This document shows, one piece after another, positions 21,241-32,593 of a stretch of 64,000 nucleotides of DNA. The notes beneath the pieces were generated by a model. It was not told the DNA's origin. It searched no databases and worked only from the letters and a program-made list of their open reading frames with translations. The position numbers were made by a program, and so were the translations under genes. Numbering within the stretch: position 1 is the stretch's first letter; every line of letters begins with the position of its first letter. Origin of the DNA: Clarkia xantiana subsp. parviflora (lineage: Eukaryota > Streptophyta > Magnoliopsida > Myrtales > Onagraceae); NCBI GenBank assembly GCA_036873135.1, contig JAPTYO010000022.1:8833785-8897784 (forward strand). The letters run 5' to 3'.

Positions 21241-24200
21241 GGAGCCGATCCCGTTCCCGGTCCGGATCGTGGTCCCGTTCACGATCCCGCGATCGGTCCC
21301 CGAAGAAGGAGAAACCCGAGTCTTCCAATACCCACAAGGAGAAGCGGGGGACCATTAATGTGATCCATGGGGGATTTGCTGCAGGAGGTGATACCACGGC
21401 ATCTCGAGAGGTCTATGCTTCTCGGATCCCTTTTGCTGTGGTGCTGAGCAAGAGAGCCCGAACTTTGACATTGAAGGAAAAGATGGTGATTTCCTTCTCA
21501 GCGGAGGACCTGATAGGTGTGGAGACCCCGCACGATGATGCTTTGGTCCTGACCATGAACGTGGATGGGTACGAAATGAAGCGAATCTTGATTGATGGAA
21601 GGAGCTCCTCCGATATTTTGTTCATGGATGCGCTGGAGGCCATGGGAAAAACTAAGAAGGATTTGAAGCATGCGGACTTCCCGATGGTCGAATTTTCTGG
21701 CTCTACTTCTTACCCGGTGGGGATGATTACCTTACCGGTTGAGTTCGGTAGTGGTTGGAAGTCGGAGAAGAGAGACGTGGAGTTCGTGGTGGTCGAGTCT
21801 GCGGGGACTTACAATGCAATTATCGGGAGGACCACAATCAACCCGATGGGGGCAATTGCCTCAACTGTCCATTAGAAGATGAAGTTTCCGACCGACCACG
21901 GAGTCGGGGAGGTCCAGGGCGATCAGGTGGCCTCCAGGAAGTGCTATGTCTATGCCACTCGAAGGAGGAATCGGGAGGCTATGACTATTTTCCAGACTGA
22001 TGCTGATCCCCGAGAGGAGTTTGGGCGTCCCGCCCCGATGGAGGATTTGAAGGAGGTCGAGATTGATGGACCTCAGAGGAAGGTGAAGATCGGGTCCGCT
22101 CTAACTGAGGAGAAGGCCCAAGAACTGATTGATTTGTTGAAGGAATTCAAGGAGATGTTCGCCTGGTCCCCGAGTGACATGCCAGGAATCAGCCCCGATT
22201 TGATTACTCATGAGCTGAAGATTGACCCCGCGATCAAGCCGATTGCACAGAGAAGGCTCCCGATGGGTGCCGACAAGAAGATCGCGATCCAGCAAGAGGT
22301 GGGCAGGTTGCTCGATGCTGGATTTATTAAGGAGCTCCGATTCCAGACCTGGGTCGCCAACCCAGTCCTGGTGAAGAAGAGCAATGGCAAGTGGCGGATG
22401 TGTGTTGATTTCCGCGACCTGAACAAAGCATGCCCGAAGGATTGCTATCCGCTCCCGAGGATCGACCAGCTGGTGGATGCCACATCGGGACATGAGTTGC
22501 TGAGCTTTATGGATGCCTACTCCGGCTACAATCAGATCAAGATATCCAAGGAGGATGCCCCCCACACCGCTTTTTATGCTGATAGTGACATCTATCACTA
22601 TGATGTCATGCCCTTTGGACTGATCAATGCCGGTGCAACTTATCAGAGGATGGTGAACAAGCTGTTCGGGGATATGCTGGGGAAAACGATGGAGGCCTAT
22701 GTGGACGATATGCTGGTGAAGTCCCGACAGGCCGAGGATCATGTTCACAACTTGGCCACGGCGTTTGAGCGGATGAGGCTTCATCAAGTTCTGGGCTTCA
22801 TCAAGTGTGCCTTCGGAGTACACTCAGGGAAGTTTCTGGGCTTCATGGTGAGCCAGAGGGGAATCGAGGTGAACCCTGAGAAGCTGAAGGCGATCGAGGA
22901 GATGAAGTCCCCGACGAACCATCGGGAGGTGCAGTTGCTGAATGGCCAATTGGCCGCGATGAATCGCTTCCTGTCCAAGGCAAGCGACCGATCCATGCCG
23001 TTCTTTGAAGTGCTGAGGGCCAACAAGAAGTTTGAGTGGACTTCCAAGTGCGAAGAGGCGTTCCAGGCACTCAAGCAGCACCTCCGCACCCTCCCGCCGT
23101 TGGCGAAGCCCATTCCAGGCGAGCCACTCTATCTGTATTTGGCTGTTTCTGAATTTGCTGTTAGCTCTGTCTTAGTGAAAGTCGTAGAGGGTAACCAAGT
23201 CCCCGTCTATTATGTAAGCAAGGCACTCGCCAAGTCTGAAATGAATTATCCCACCGTTGAGAAGTATCTTTATGCGTTGATTGTTACTGCTCGGAAGCTG
23301 AGACCTTACTTCCACGCGCATGTGATTACTGTTTTGACGAATCAGCCCTAGAAACATTTTTTGAACCGACCTGATGCGTCGGGGAGATTAGTAAAATGGA
23401 CAGTCGAGCTTAGTGAGTTCCGCATTCACTTTGCTCCGAGAACGGCTATTAAGGGCCAGGCGTTGGTGGATTTCATAGCAGAGTCTACAGCCCCCGATAT
23501 AGAAGAAGCTGGCCTTGTAGAGGGGGCAACCATGGAAGTCCCGATGGCAGAGCAGTCAGAACAGCCCGATGACGAAGACACTTGGGAGATGTATACCGAT
23601 GGCTCCTCAAATTCAGAAGGATCGAGAGCAGGGTTCTTACTGATTCCGCCAGGTGGAGGCGTGCCCCTTCGATATGCCTTGGCCTTGACGTTTAGGGTCA
23701 CCAACAATGAAGCTGAATATGAGGCTCTCATCAACGGCCTCAAGATTGCCAAAGGAACGGGAGTTGGTCACTTAAAGGTGAAGTGTGATGCTAGCCTGAT
23801 TGTGAACCAAGTCCAGGGGCGATACGAAGCAAAGAGCCCGATGATGAAAAAGTACCTTCGTGAGGTGCAAACCTTGAAGGAGAGTTTCAAGAGCTTCGAT
23901 ATTGAGGCGATCCCGAGGGAGGATAATGTGGAAGCAGATGCCTTGAGGAAGTTCGCCTTGGGGGCACCCCTCGATGAAAGTCGGAAGGTGCACTTCTTGG
24001 ATAAGGTGATCCTGTCAGCTGCCGATCAATCGGAGGTATGTGCCATCGAGACCGGATCGGAGGAGCCCACTTGGATGACCCCGATAGCCGCGTACCTGAC
24101 TACGGGGGAAGTCCCCGATGATGAAGTAGCAGCTGGCAAATTACGCCGAATCGCGGTCAATTAAGTGATGGTGGACAATCAGCTGTATAAAAAGGGGTAT

Positions 24201-25304
24201 TTAACTCCTTACATGAAATGTGTGGCTGAGCCCGACACAGATCGGATCCTTAGGGAGGTGCACGAAGGATACTCGGCTTGTCATGAAGGTGCCCGATCCG
24301 TCGTGAGGAAAGTGTTGAACCTGGGCTATTACTGGCCCTCGATGAACAATGAGGCAACGATGCTAGTTTGATCCTGTGACGCTTGCCAGAGGTACGCCCC
24401 AAATATCGTGGCTCCAGATGCCGATCTGACGTCCATCAAGAGTGCATGGCCCTTCGCGCAATGGGGAATCGATTTGGTGGGACCCCTTCCAGTTGCAAAA
24501 GGTCAGTGCCGATATTTGATTGTGGCTATTGATTATTTCTCGAAGTGGATAGAAGCTAAGACATTGGCCAAGACAACGGGGAATCATATCCTCAAATTCC
24601 TCCAGACCCATATTATATCCAGATACGGGATCCCTAAGGTGTTGATCAGTGATAACGGCCCTCCGTTTAACGGGGTCCAGTGGAAGGAGTACCTGGAGGA
24701 ACTGAAAATTGAGCATCGGACAGCCTCTGTCCATCATGCTCAAACCAATGGACAGGTGGAGTCAGCCAACAAGATCGTGATGGAAGGCCTGAAGAAGAGG
24801 GTCCATGCCTTGAAGGGCAAATGGCTGGACGAGCTGGAAAATGTGCTTTCGGCTGTTAGAACAACACCCAAACGATCGACTGGGGAGACTCCGTTTGGCC
24901 TTGTTTATGGCACGGAAGCTGTTGCTCCCGTTGAAATAGCTGTGGCATCCCATCGGACGAGGTATTATGAACCTCTGTCGAATGATGAAATGAGGCGTCT
25001 GGACTTGGACTTAGTCGAAGAGAAGAGGCGGAATGCTGAAGAGGCTCAGGCTCGGATGCGCTTGGCAACGGCCCGATATTACAATCGGCGAGTCAAGTCT
25101 CGACAGTTCTTTGTCGGGGAACTGGTCTGGCGTCGAAACGAGTTTACCCTTTTGGATCGGGTCAACAAGATGTCGCCAAAATGGGAAGGACCTTATAAGG
25201 CCGTGGGGATGCCAGCTCGAAATGCGTATAAGATGGAAGACCTCGATGGCAATGTGTTGAAGCATTCTTTTAGTGGTGAACACTTGAAGAAATGTCATGC
25301 CTGA
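21241..25304 (+). pseudogene. B protease-RT-RNase H-aRH-integrase
   Basis: All segments share one frame. The RS-rich linker (21241-21300) leads into the protease, where the loop reads ILIDGRSSSDIL, with Arg in place of the second Gly of relatives. RT follows (FRDLNKACPKDCYPLPRID, MPFGLINAGATYQRMV, YVDDML at about 22700), then the first RNase H, the aRH (MYTDGSSNSEGSRAGFLLI) and integrase (CDACQRYAPN, ISDNGPPFNGVQ, HAQTNGQVESANK), ending HLKKCHA. Stops lie at about 21873 (TAG where Gln is expected), 23349, 24162 and 24369 (TGA where Arg CGA is expected). About nine residues near 22785-22800 (QVRLNPTKCAF in relatives) read differently. Decay is by point mutation, not deletion, as expected for an old methylated copy. 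Confidence 0.9.
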
Positions 25305-25305
25305 T

Positions 25306-25427
25306 ATTAGTCGCCTTAAGTGGTGTGGTTAAATCGCCTTAAGGGGTTTGGTTAAATCGCCTTAAGTGGTGTGGTTAAATCGCCTTAAGTGGTGTGGTTA
25401 AATTGCCTTAAGTGGTGCGGTTAAATC
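25306..25427. repeat. B minisatellite, left part
   Basis: Five or so copies of the 23-bp unit ATCGCCTTAAGTGGTGTGG(TTAA) directly after the pol stop. It is interrupted by TRIM2 and continues at 27583. Confidence 0.9.
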
Positions 25428-25637
25428 TATTAGATAGTGTAGAGAGGGGGGTTGAATCATATGTATAATAATCAAGTATGTATAATGAATCAACCTAGTA
25501 ATTACATGTTAGGATGCCACTATATATAGGAGATCAATCCTAACTAACTAGTCAACTATACAAGTCAACCTAAGGTATCATGTATCTATACAAGTATGAG
25601 TACCTATCTATGTATGTACAAATATGTACATCTAATA
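25428..25637 (-). repeat. TRIM2 3' LTR (210 bp)
   Basis: TATTAGATAG...ACATCTAATA with an 8-bp inverted terminus. It matches 27374-27582 almost base for base (one extra G in the G-run near 25445). Confidence 0.9.
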
Positions 25638-27361
25638 TTCCCCATCTTTTCCTTCTTCTTCCTTTCTAAATAATTAAAAGGAAAATTTGAGAAAAAGGTC
25701 GATGATGAATGAAATGCCAAGGTCCAATCAAAACTCGGTCAAATAGAGCCAAGGGTAAACCCGTTCAAAATGAGCCAAGAGAATCAAAACCCGCTCAAAT
25801 GATCCATGGGAAAAATAAAAACCCGCTCCAAAATGCCAAGGTCCAACAAACCCGGTCTTCACAAAACGGCCCCTCGAAAATCCAATTTTCGGGATACGGC
25901 CCCAAACTTGAGAACTGTCCTCAAAACAGCCCCAATCTTCAGAACTATCCTCAAAATAGCCCCAAACTTCACAAATCCAGCAAAAATGCTCCAAACTTCG
26001 AAACTGCTCCAAAACAGCCCCAAAGTCTTCAAAAGAGCATCCCAAATTTGAAAACTGCCTAAAACAGCCTCAAAACTCCAAAAGCTTGCAAAGAAGCCCC
26101 AAACTTCACAAAATACTTCAAAATAGCCCCAAATTCGTCCAAAATTCGGCCAAAATAGCCAAAATACCCAATTTCGGCTCAAAATTCGTCCAAAACGAAC
26201 CAGTCACGTGCAAATCACATGCAGGAGCATCGGGGTGCACGAAACAAGCCAAAACAATGCTGAAATCCCGGTGTACGGAGGGTGCACGGCACAGAGGCTG
26301 AAGTCGCGGGTTCGAAACCAACGAAACGCAGAATTTCCACGAATTAACTGAAGCAACAGGTCATGTGTTCGAATCCAGCGAAGCACACAATTAATCAGCC
26401 AATTTCGAAAATTCTGGGCAGCATGAAGAACAGCATGAACTTCAAGATGTTCTTCAAATAGATCAACATAATCAAGATCCAATTCGTCGTCAAAACAACT
26501 CCAAAACAACTTGAATCCAATAGCAACCATAAGGCGCATCATATCCAGTACAAATTGCTGCAAACAATCAAGAATCCAAGCTGAATTTGAACAAATTTGC
26601 AGCAAGAACACTGCAGCAACAAGAACAGAATGCAGCTCCAAAAACGTTCCAAATTGATCCAATTCGCAGCACCAATCAACAATTTGCAGCTCAGAATCAA
26701 ACGCATCATCAAATGCGAATCCAATGCAATTCAAATCGCAGCAAATGATCAAGAAACAAGCTCGAAATCGAAGATCAAACTTCAAGCAGGAAAACTGGCG
26801 CGAAAACTGAATTTGAATCAGAAAATACCTTCAAACGATTCGATTAATCGAATCAATGTCACAGAAGTTTCGCAAAGATGTCCAGGAAGCATGTGAAGTG
26901 CAGAAATGAATCAAGAATCTCCAAATCAAGGAGAATTAAACCTCACAGAATGCAAATGTGCAGCAAGAACAGCAGGAACAGTCCAAGAACAATGTGGAAT
27001 GAAGATCAAAGCATTCCAGCTGTGATGATGATCTCAGAAGGCCAGAAACGAATCCATTTTACAGGATCAAAGCTTCTTTAAACTGAATTTGCTGAAAGAT
27101 ACAGCAGATTACAGAAACGGAATTGCTGAAACAGCAGATTACACGCAGAAACTGCTCCATATATAGCTGCAGCTGAAAAACTGAATTGCTGAAACAGAAT
27201 TGCTGAAATCTCCAATCCAAAACAGCAGCAAATCCAAATGACGACGAAGCAACAACTTGATCTTCAAGAAATCCAATGAATCGAAGCTTAATCATCAAGA
27301 TTCAAGCTCAAATCGATGCAAAATCCTCTCGAAAAATTGAAACCGAAGCTGAAAAACCACA

Positions 27362-27373
27362 GCTCTGATACCA
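27362..27373 (-). other. TRIM2 primer-binding site
   Basis: TGGTATCAGAGC on the - strand with no spacer from the LTR. It is complementary to the 3' end of plant initiator tRNA-Met and sets the element's orientation. Confidence 0.88.
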
Positions 27374-27582
27374 TATTTGATAGTGTAGAGAGGGGGTTGA
27401 ATCATATGTATAATAATCAAGTATGTATAATGAATCAACCTAGTAATTACATGTTAGGATGCCACTATATATAGGAGATCAATCCTAACTAACTAGTCAA
27501 CTATACAAGTCAACCTAAGGTATCATGTATCTATACAAGTATGAGTACCTATCTATGTATGTACAAATATGTACATCTAATA
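27374..27582 (-). repeat. TRIM2 5' LTR (209 bp)
   Basis: TATTTGATAG...ACATCTAATA on +. The inner end has one mismatch in the inverted terminus (ATCAAATA on -) compared with the 3' LTR. It is followed by the AAATC duplicate. Confidence 0.9.
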
Positions 27583-27870
27583 AAATCGCCTTTAGTGGTG
27601 TAGTTAAATCACCTTAAGTGGTGTGGTTAAATCGCCTTAAGTGATGTGGATAAATCGCCTTAAGTTGCGTGGTTAAATCGCCTTAAGTGGTGTGGTTAAA
27701 TCGCCTTAAGTGGTGTGGTTAAATCGCCTTAAGTGGTGTGGTTAAATTGCCTTAAGTGGCATGGTTAAATCGCCTTAAGTGGTGTGGTTAAAATGTCTTA
27801 AGTGACTTGTTGAATCACTCTAAGTGGTATGATCAAATCGCCTTAAGTAGCGTGGTTAATTCACCTTAAG
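27583..27870. repeat. B minisatellite, right part
   Basis: About a dozen copies of the ATCGCCTTAAGTGGTGTGG unit, more diverged toward the right end (CACTCTAAGTGGTATGATC). It ends about 100 bp before the stop of the antisense gene. Confidence 0.9.
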
Positions 27871-27967
27871 AGGTGCAACGATAATCGGGACCAAAATAGA
27901 TTGATATTATAGATGCCTGAAGGTTCACAACGAGAGAAGGAAATTACAAGGATTCTAAAATAAAGCG

Positions 27968-30869
27968 TTAAGCTTGATCCTTGGCAGCATCGAGGGGAGC
28001 AGAGTCCACGAGGTCCGTGGCAGAAGGCTCCGCGATCGGAGGATCGGATCCTGGAAGATTGGCCGCGGGAGGATCGGACCCTTGGAGGTCAGCCAGAGAA
28101 GGGTCGATTTTCGGGGGATCAGTTGTCGGGAGGTCTGTACTTGGAGGCTCCACCGTGCCTTCAGCACCCGCAGTCCCCTCGGGGGTTTTGGCCCCGTCGC
28201 TCTCCTCTGAAAGGCTGAAATACCTCTCTGCGAAGGGGGCGAGAGTCTGAGACTTGGTGAAGTCAACGACACTGCCTTACTCCAGATGGAGCTCCTCGAC
28301 AGCATTGAGCAAGGTGGTCTCCGTCTCCGCGTTACAGAACCTCACCGCGTCCACTTTGAAATCCTCGGAGACCCGATAATCTTCCCAACCCTTAGCCTCA
28401 GCCTCAGCCAGCTTGATGGGGAACTCAGCGATCTCCCGCTCCATCTGTTGGGACCGATTGGTGAGAAGGACCTTCTCAGCCTCCAGTCCTGCCTTGACGT
28501 CCTCAAGGGCCTTCTTCTCGAGGACGAGCCTGTCCCGATCCTCCGCGCGCCCCTGCTGCTCTTCCTTGAGCTTTTGCCGCTCCTGATTCGGCAACCGCTC
28601 GAAGTCGTGGACCTGCCTTAGGAGGTCCCGAGTCTTCTGGCTAAGGAGGGCATGCTCCTTAAACAGCTTGCCCCTCGACGATTCGGAGGTAGCCAAATCC
28701 TCCTCGAGCTTAGCCAAGACCTCGGGGGCCGCCTTGGCTCGCTCTTGCTCAAGGGCCTCCTCCAGGGCCAGGATGTACCCGAAACAGCGGTGTTGGTCCG
28801 TCATTTCCTGTGAAAAAGAAAGGAAGTGGCTAGTACATGAGAATATTTTACCTTATATACTAATTGTAAAAATAGGACGCCTTACCTCCACGCGGCGAAC
28901 GGCCATTTCGCGAATGTCCGTGTGGATGTCCTCCCTAGCTAAGGAGAGCGGAAGCTTTAGAGATGGCGGAACTGAACCTGCCAGCAGGTGCAGACCCAAT
29001 TCCGGTGGCACATCGCCCCGACGATCGGGGTCCAGGGAGTCGCCGCCTGGTCGGGGGTGAAGAGCTGATAGAAACACCCGTCTAAGGGGAGAGGGGGAAG
29101 GACAACCTGAATGTCGGAGGTGCGGGCCTCCGAGCCGCCGTGAGACCCAGTCATCCCTTCAGGAGTTAGGCTCAAAATCGGCGAATGCTGTTGTGTCGGG
29201 GAAGATGGAGGCAGCCCCTCGGGAGTTGGCTCTAATGGGGTCTGCCTCACCCCCCGACGACGAATCAGGGCTGGACCTTCGCTCACCTCCTCAGAAGAAT
29301 GAGAAACGTCCAAGTCAACCACTCGACGGAACTGACCGTCCGTCAGAACATCTTCAGTCCCCGATCCTCTCGGGGCAGGAAGGGGAAGGAGGGGCTCTCC
29401 GACCTGGGCGTCGGAGGGTGGCACCCCAGCTGAAGCTCCAGCTCCCGATTGACCTGCAGCTGGAGGACGAGAAGCTTTAGAAAGATAGTCAGGGAGTTGA
29501 TCGGGATCCTTACACCAAATGACGCGACGAGAGAGATACTGGTCTTTCTCGTAATAATTGTAATAACCCGCTTTGAGGATGCGGGGAGTTTCTCCTTGCA
29601 GGATGCGGTTGATCCCTTCGATTCTGGCTTTCTTATCGGAGGGGATTAACTCCTCGGGAATACGCTTTTTGTATAATTGGATGGCTAATCGGAGCTGCTT
29701 ACCTTCTTCGGGAGTCTGGGTGTTGAAGATCCTCTCCATCTTCTCCACTCGGGCCCGCTTGGCCTTCTCCGCAGATGGAGGTGCCGATGAGGAGGCGGCC
29801 CTCTTCGAGGACTTCCTCTTCCTTGCGGGGCGTTGGACGGCATCTGTCTCCGCCTGCTTAAGCATGATATTGGTCAGCACTGATACCTTCTTAGCTGCAA
29901 AGACGAAAACAAAGGTGCAATTAGGATATTACCCAAGGAACGACATTGGAGGGGCCGTCGTAGAGTTGACCCCCGGAGGCAACATCGAGGAGACGGATCC
30001 CGGCCAGAACCAGATCCCGCTCCACGATGGAGTTGGCATCGAGGGGAGCGAAGGAATCCCCCCAGCGATAGAGTTAGATGCAGTGGAGAATCTGAAAATC
30101 CTCCTCGGAGTAAGTGTGATAAGCGGGAGGAGGGTCTGCCTCAACCTCCCATTGGGGCCATGGGATGGAGCTGTTCCGGATGAAGAAGTAATTCTTCTTC
30201 CAACCACTGTTGTCAGGCCCCGAGTCAGTGATGAGCCCCCAACCTTTGGCGACCTTCCAAGTGTCACCATTCCAGCTATATCGGGAGAGCTGCTTCTTGC
30301 TCCATTTGGGCATCCGCGGGTAGAAGGCACAGACCCCGACATCGTTGCACTTCATGCCATAGAAGGTCTGGGAAAGTCGGAGGCTATAGGTCCACTGTTG
30401 GCGGAGGCAAAGGACATGGAAGGCATTCCACACACGGATGGCGTGGGGGGAAAAAGTATTCGGATGTGTTTTTAATACTCACACATCTCGACTAGATCCC
30501 CACAGAAAGGGAATCGGATCCCCGATGATACTTGCCCGGTGGAGACAAATACCTCCCCTTCCCGGGGACGAGTGACCATAGGATCGCCCGGGATGCGATG
30601 GCGAGGATAGGGGTAGCGAGGCTCCCAGGTGGAAGTGATACATCCCTCCCGGAGAGCTTCGTCATAGGCGTTTTCCGAAATCTCATTACAACCATAATCA
30701 AACTTGAAGGGCTTTCTCCCCCCAGAACTAGATTCACCGTCTGGAAAATGATCATGGCAAGAAAAGGCACAGTTGATTTTTAGAAAAGTCCGGGTAAGTT
30801 GATTGAGATAAAAAGAAAAACTATGCTAACAGTTTTTTCGGAATCGAAGGAGGAAATCTTACCAGACAT
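27968..30869 (-). pseudogene. B antisense gene, four exons (broken)
   Basis: Reading down: exon 1 30869-30863 (ATGTCTG), intron 30862-30741 (GTAAGA...TTCCAG), exon 2 30740-29933, intron from 29932, exon 3 from 29894 or 29889 to 28886, intron 28885-28808 (GTAAGG...TCACAG), exon 4 28807-27968. Exon 2 is 808 nt, one less than in A and E; the lost base near 30475 gives TAT TAA in place of TAT TAC, a frameshift and stop. Another stop is at about 30074. Exon 3 (RPARKRKSSKRAA; AGYYNYYEKDQYLSRRVIW) is open for 308 codons, then shifts frame near 29015. Exon 4 is coiled coil (EDRDRLVLEKKALEDVKAGL) with a TAA near 28275 and ends AAKDQA. Parts 27974-28277 stay open after the stop. Confidence 0.72.
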
Positions 30870-31017
30870 GTTGAATCGGGGAAGAAAAGATGATCCTGAC
30901 GGTCGGAGATCCTGGTGGCCGGAGTGTTGATCAGAAATCAGAATGGAGAGCTTGAGCTTTTGAAATTGCAGAGGATGAAGCGGTGAAGGAGAAATGAATA
31001 GTGCCAGGATTTGGGGG

Positions 31018-31143
31018 TTTTATAGGAGAGAAGATAGCCGAAGAGACGTTGCAATCCGGACCGTTAAAGATGAAACGCTTCAACCTGAGTCGTTGAGACG
31101 CTAGCGACAAAACGGCTAAAAAGTGCTTTTTCAGAAAAAGCAG
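31018..31143 (-). promoter_or_regulatory. Promoter block of the B antisense gene
   Basis: CCTATAAAACCCCC on - (TATAAAA at about 31024-31018), 149 bp from the ATG. AACGGTCCGGATTGCAACG precedes it (about 31050-31068), and GCTTTTTCTGAAAAAGC, a 7-bp-stem inverted repeat, lies at about 31126-31142. All match the order seen in A. The remaining 31144-31319 holds conserved non-coding sequence up to the purine tract CTTGGGGGCAAA (31308-31319). Confidence 0.6.
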
Positions 31144-31319
31144 ACACGGGTACCCAAGCCGTCGCTTCATAACCCATTGCATTTAATAATTGAGTAACCG
31201 ATAAATCTTTTCCGATTCAGAAGATTTTTTGTAAAGTTAAAAGCCTCTGATGCCAATATCGGGAGGTCCGGAGTTGGAAGACACGACGAACTATAAGTCC
31301 CTAATGTCTTGGGGGCAAA

Positions 31320-31551
31320 TGATGGGTTTCGATATAGCCGTTAGGCCCATTAACGACGAGTAAACGGTGAAGTAGGCCCACTGGGCTCCAAAAGAGGCCT
31401 AGAGGGCCAATATGAGGGGTCCCGACAAAGTCGGTCCCGACATATGAGCTGGACGCTCGCGATGAAATGCCTTTGAGTAGGCTCCGATGAAATGCCTTTG
31501 AGTAGGCCCCGACGAAATGCCTTTGAGTAGGCCCCGATGTTGAATCCCTGA
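31320..31551 (+). repeat. B 3' LTR, first 232 bp
   Basis: It matches the start of the B 5' LTR closely (GACGAGTAAACGGTGAAG, GAGGGCCAATATGAGGGG), including its 25-bp units. It stops at TTGAATCCCTGA, where C inserted. Its continuation is 54650-54863. Confidence 0.88.
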
Positions 31552-31834
31552 TGATGGGTTTCGACATAGCCGTTAGGCCCATTAACAACGAAGTAAACGG
31601 TGAAGTAGGCCCACTGGGCTCTAAAAGAGGCCTAGAAGGTCAATGTGAGGGGTCCCGACAAGGTCGGTCCCGATATATGAGCTGTACGCTCCCGATGATA
31701 TGCCTTTAAGTAGGCCCCGATGATATGCCTTTAAGTAGGCCCCGATGATATGCCTTTGAGTAGGCTCCGATGAAATGCCTTTGAGTAGGCCCCGACGAAA
31801 TGCCTTTGAGTAGGCCCCGATGTTGAATCCCTGA
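31552..31834 (+). repeat. 283-bp tandem duplication across the B/C junction
   Basis: The segment starts as a C-type LTR (AACAACGAAGTAAACGG, AAGGTCAATGTGAGGGG, ATGATATGCCTTTAAG). It changes inside the 25-bp repeats to B-type sequence (GTAGGCTCCGATGAAATGCC) and ends TTGAATCCCTGA, followed by C's true LTR start. It is therefore a direct duplicate of [end of B LTR fragment + start of C LTR], formed after C inserted, most simply by slippage or unequal exchange between the short repeats. Confidence 0.7.
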
Positions 31835-32538
31835 TGATGGGTTTCGACATAGCCGTTAGGCCCATTAACAACGAAGTAAACGGTGAAGTAGGCCCACTGG
31901 GCTCTAAAAGAGGCCTAGAAGGTCAATGTGAGGGGTCCCGACAAGGTCGGTCCCGATATATGAGCTGTACACTCCCGATGATATTCCTTTAAGTAGGCCC
32001 CGATGATATGCCTTTAACTAGGCCCTGATGATATGCCTTTAAGTAGGCCCCGATGATATGCCTTTGAGTAGGCCCCGATATTGAATCCCTGAGAATGCTG
32101 GCCCTGTCCCGATGACGAGGGGCCCCGAGCGGTGACCAAAGGAGATAACTCTGGAGTCCCCGACATCCGTCGGGACTTGCCACAAGAGAACGAGGCCGAG
32201 AAACACGCCCACTATCAACATAGTGGGGAAGTGGCCTGAAAAGACGGAACTTGGACAAGTGGCCAGGATAAACGGAACGTGTGCTAACTGCCCCCAACAG
32301 TTATCGCAACAGATAACTGGGGTAACTCCTCCCCTATATAAAGGAAGGAGTTACCTCAGGATTGATACATTGACATTCACATACAGATACTTGCCAGCCT
32401 ACATCGAGATACTCATTTAAGCATCGGAGAGGGATTCTGGGTCACCGCCCAGTCTATCCCCTTCTTGCAGGATTACTTGGAGCAAAGGAGTTCGGACATC
32501 TGTCAAGAACGTACCGGAGTTCCAACCGTGATCCAACA
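31835..32538 (+). repeat. C 5' LTR (704 bp)
   Basis: TGATGGGTTTCGACATAG to GTGATCCAACA. Four variants of the 25-bp unit (ATATGCCTTTAAGTAGGCCC) lie at about 31975-32080 and TATATAAA at 32335-32342. The primer site TGGCGCCGTCTGTGGGAA follows at 32540-32557. Confidence 0.9.
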
Positions 32539-32593
32539 TTGGCGCCGTCTGTGGGAATCGTAACAAAAAGCAAAGATATCTTCTACCCAATCG

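Larger units (their letters stand above)
25428..27582 (-). mobile_element. TRIM2: complete small LTR element with TA...TA ends
   Basis: A 2155-bp element flanked by a perfect 5-bp duplicate AAATC (25423-25427 and 27583-27587), inside B's minisatellite. It has LTRs of about 210 bp and a primer site TGGTATCAGAGC (- strand, 27373-27362) directly abutting the 5' LTR. That sequence is the initiator tRNA-Met complement typical of Copia and TRIM elements. A purine tract abuts the other LTR (about 25638-25665). The 1.7-kb interior carries degenerate repeats (25850-26060) and CAGCAA-rich sequence (26380-27000), with no recognisable gag, RT or INT. It must be mobilised in trans, probably by a Copia element. 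It is larger than classical TRIMs, and 'TRIM-like' or small LARD are both fair names. Confidence 0.85.

Noticed and set aside
26204..26785. 193-codon frame on the - strand of TRIM2
   Set aside because: Hydrophobic and Cys/Leu-rich composition arises from reading CAGCAA-rich DNA backwards. No family motif was recognised and it overlaps degenerate repeats. Mentioned only as a possible check.
27362..27373. TGGTATCAGAGC considered as part of a tRNA gene
   Set aside because: It is only 12 nt, abuts the LTR and has no cloverleaf around it; it is a primer-binding site.
31552..31834. Segment first read as an independent truncated LTR of a further element
   Set aside because: Its right part matches B's LTR, not C's, and its end repeats the B/C junction exactly, so a duplication explains it without another insertion.
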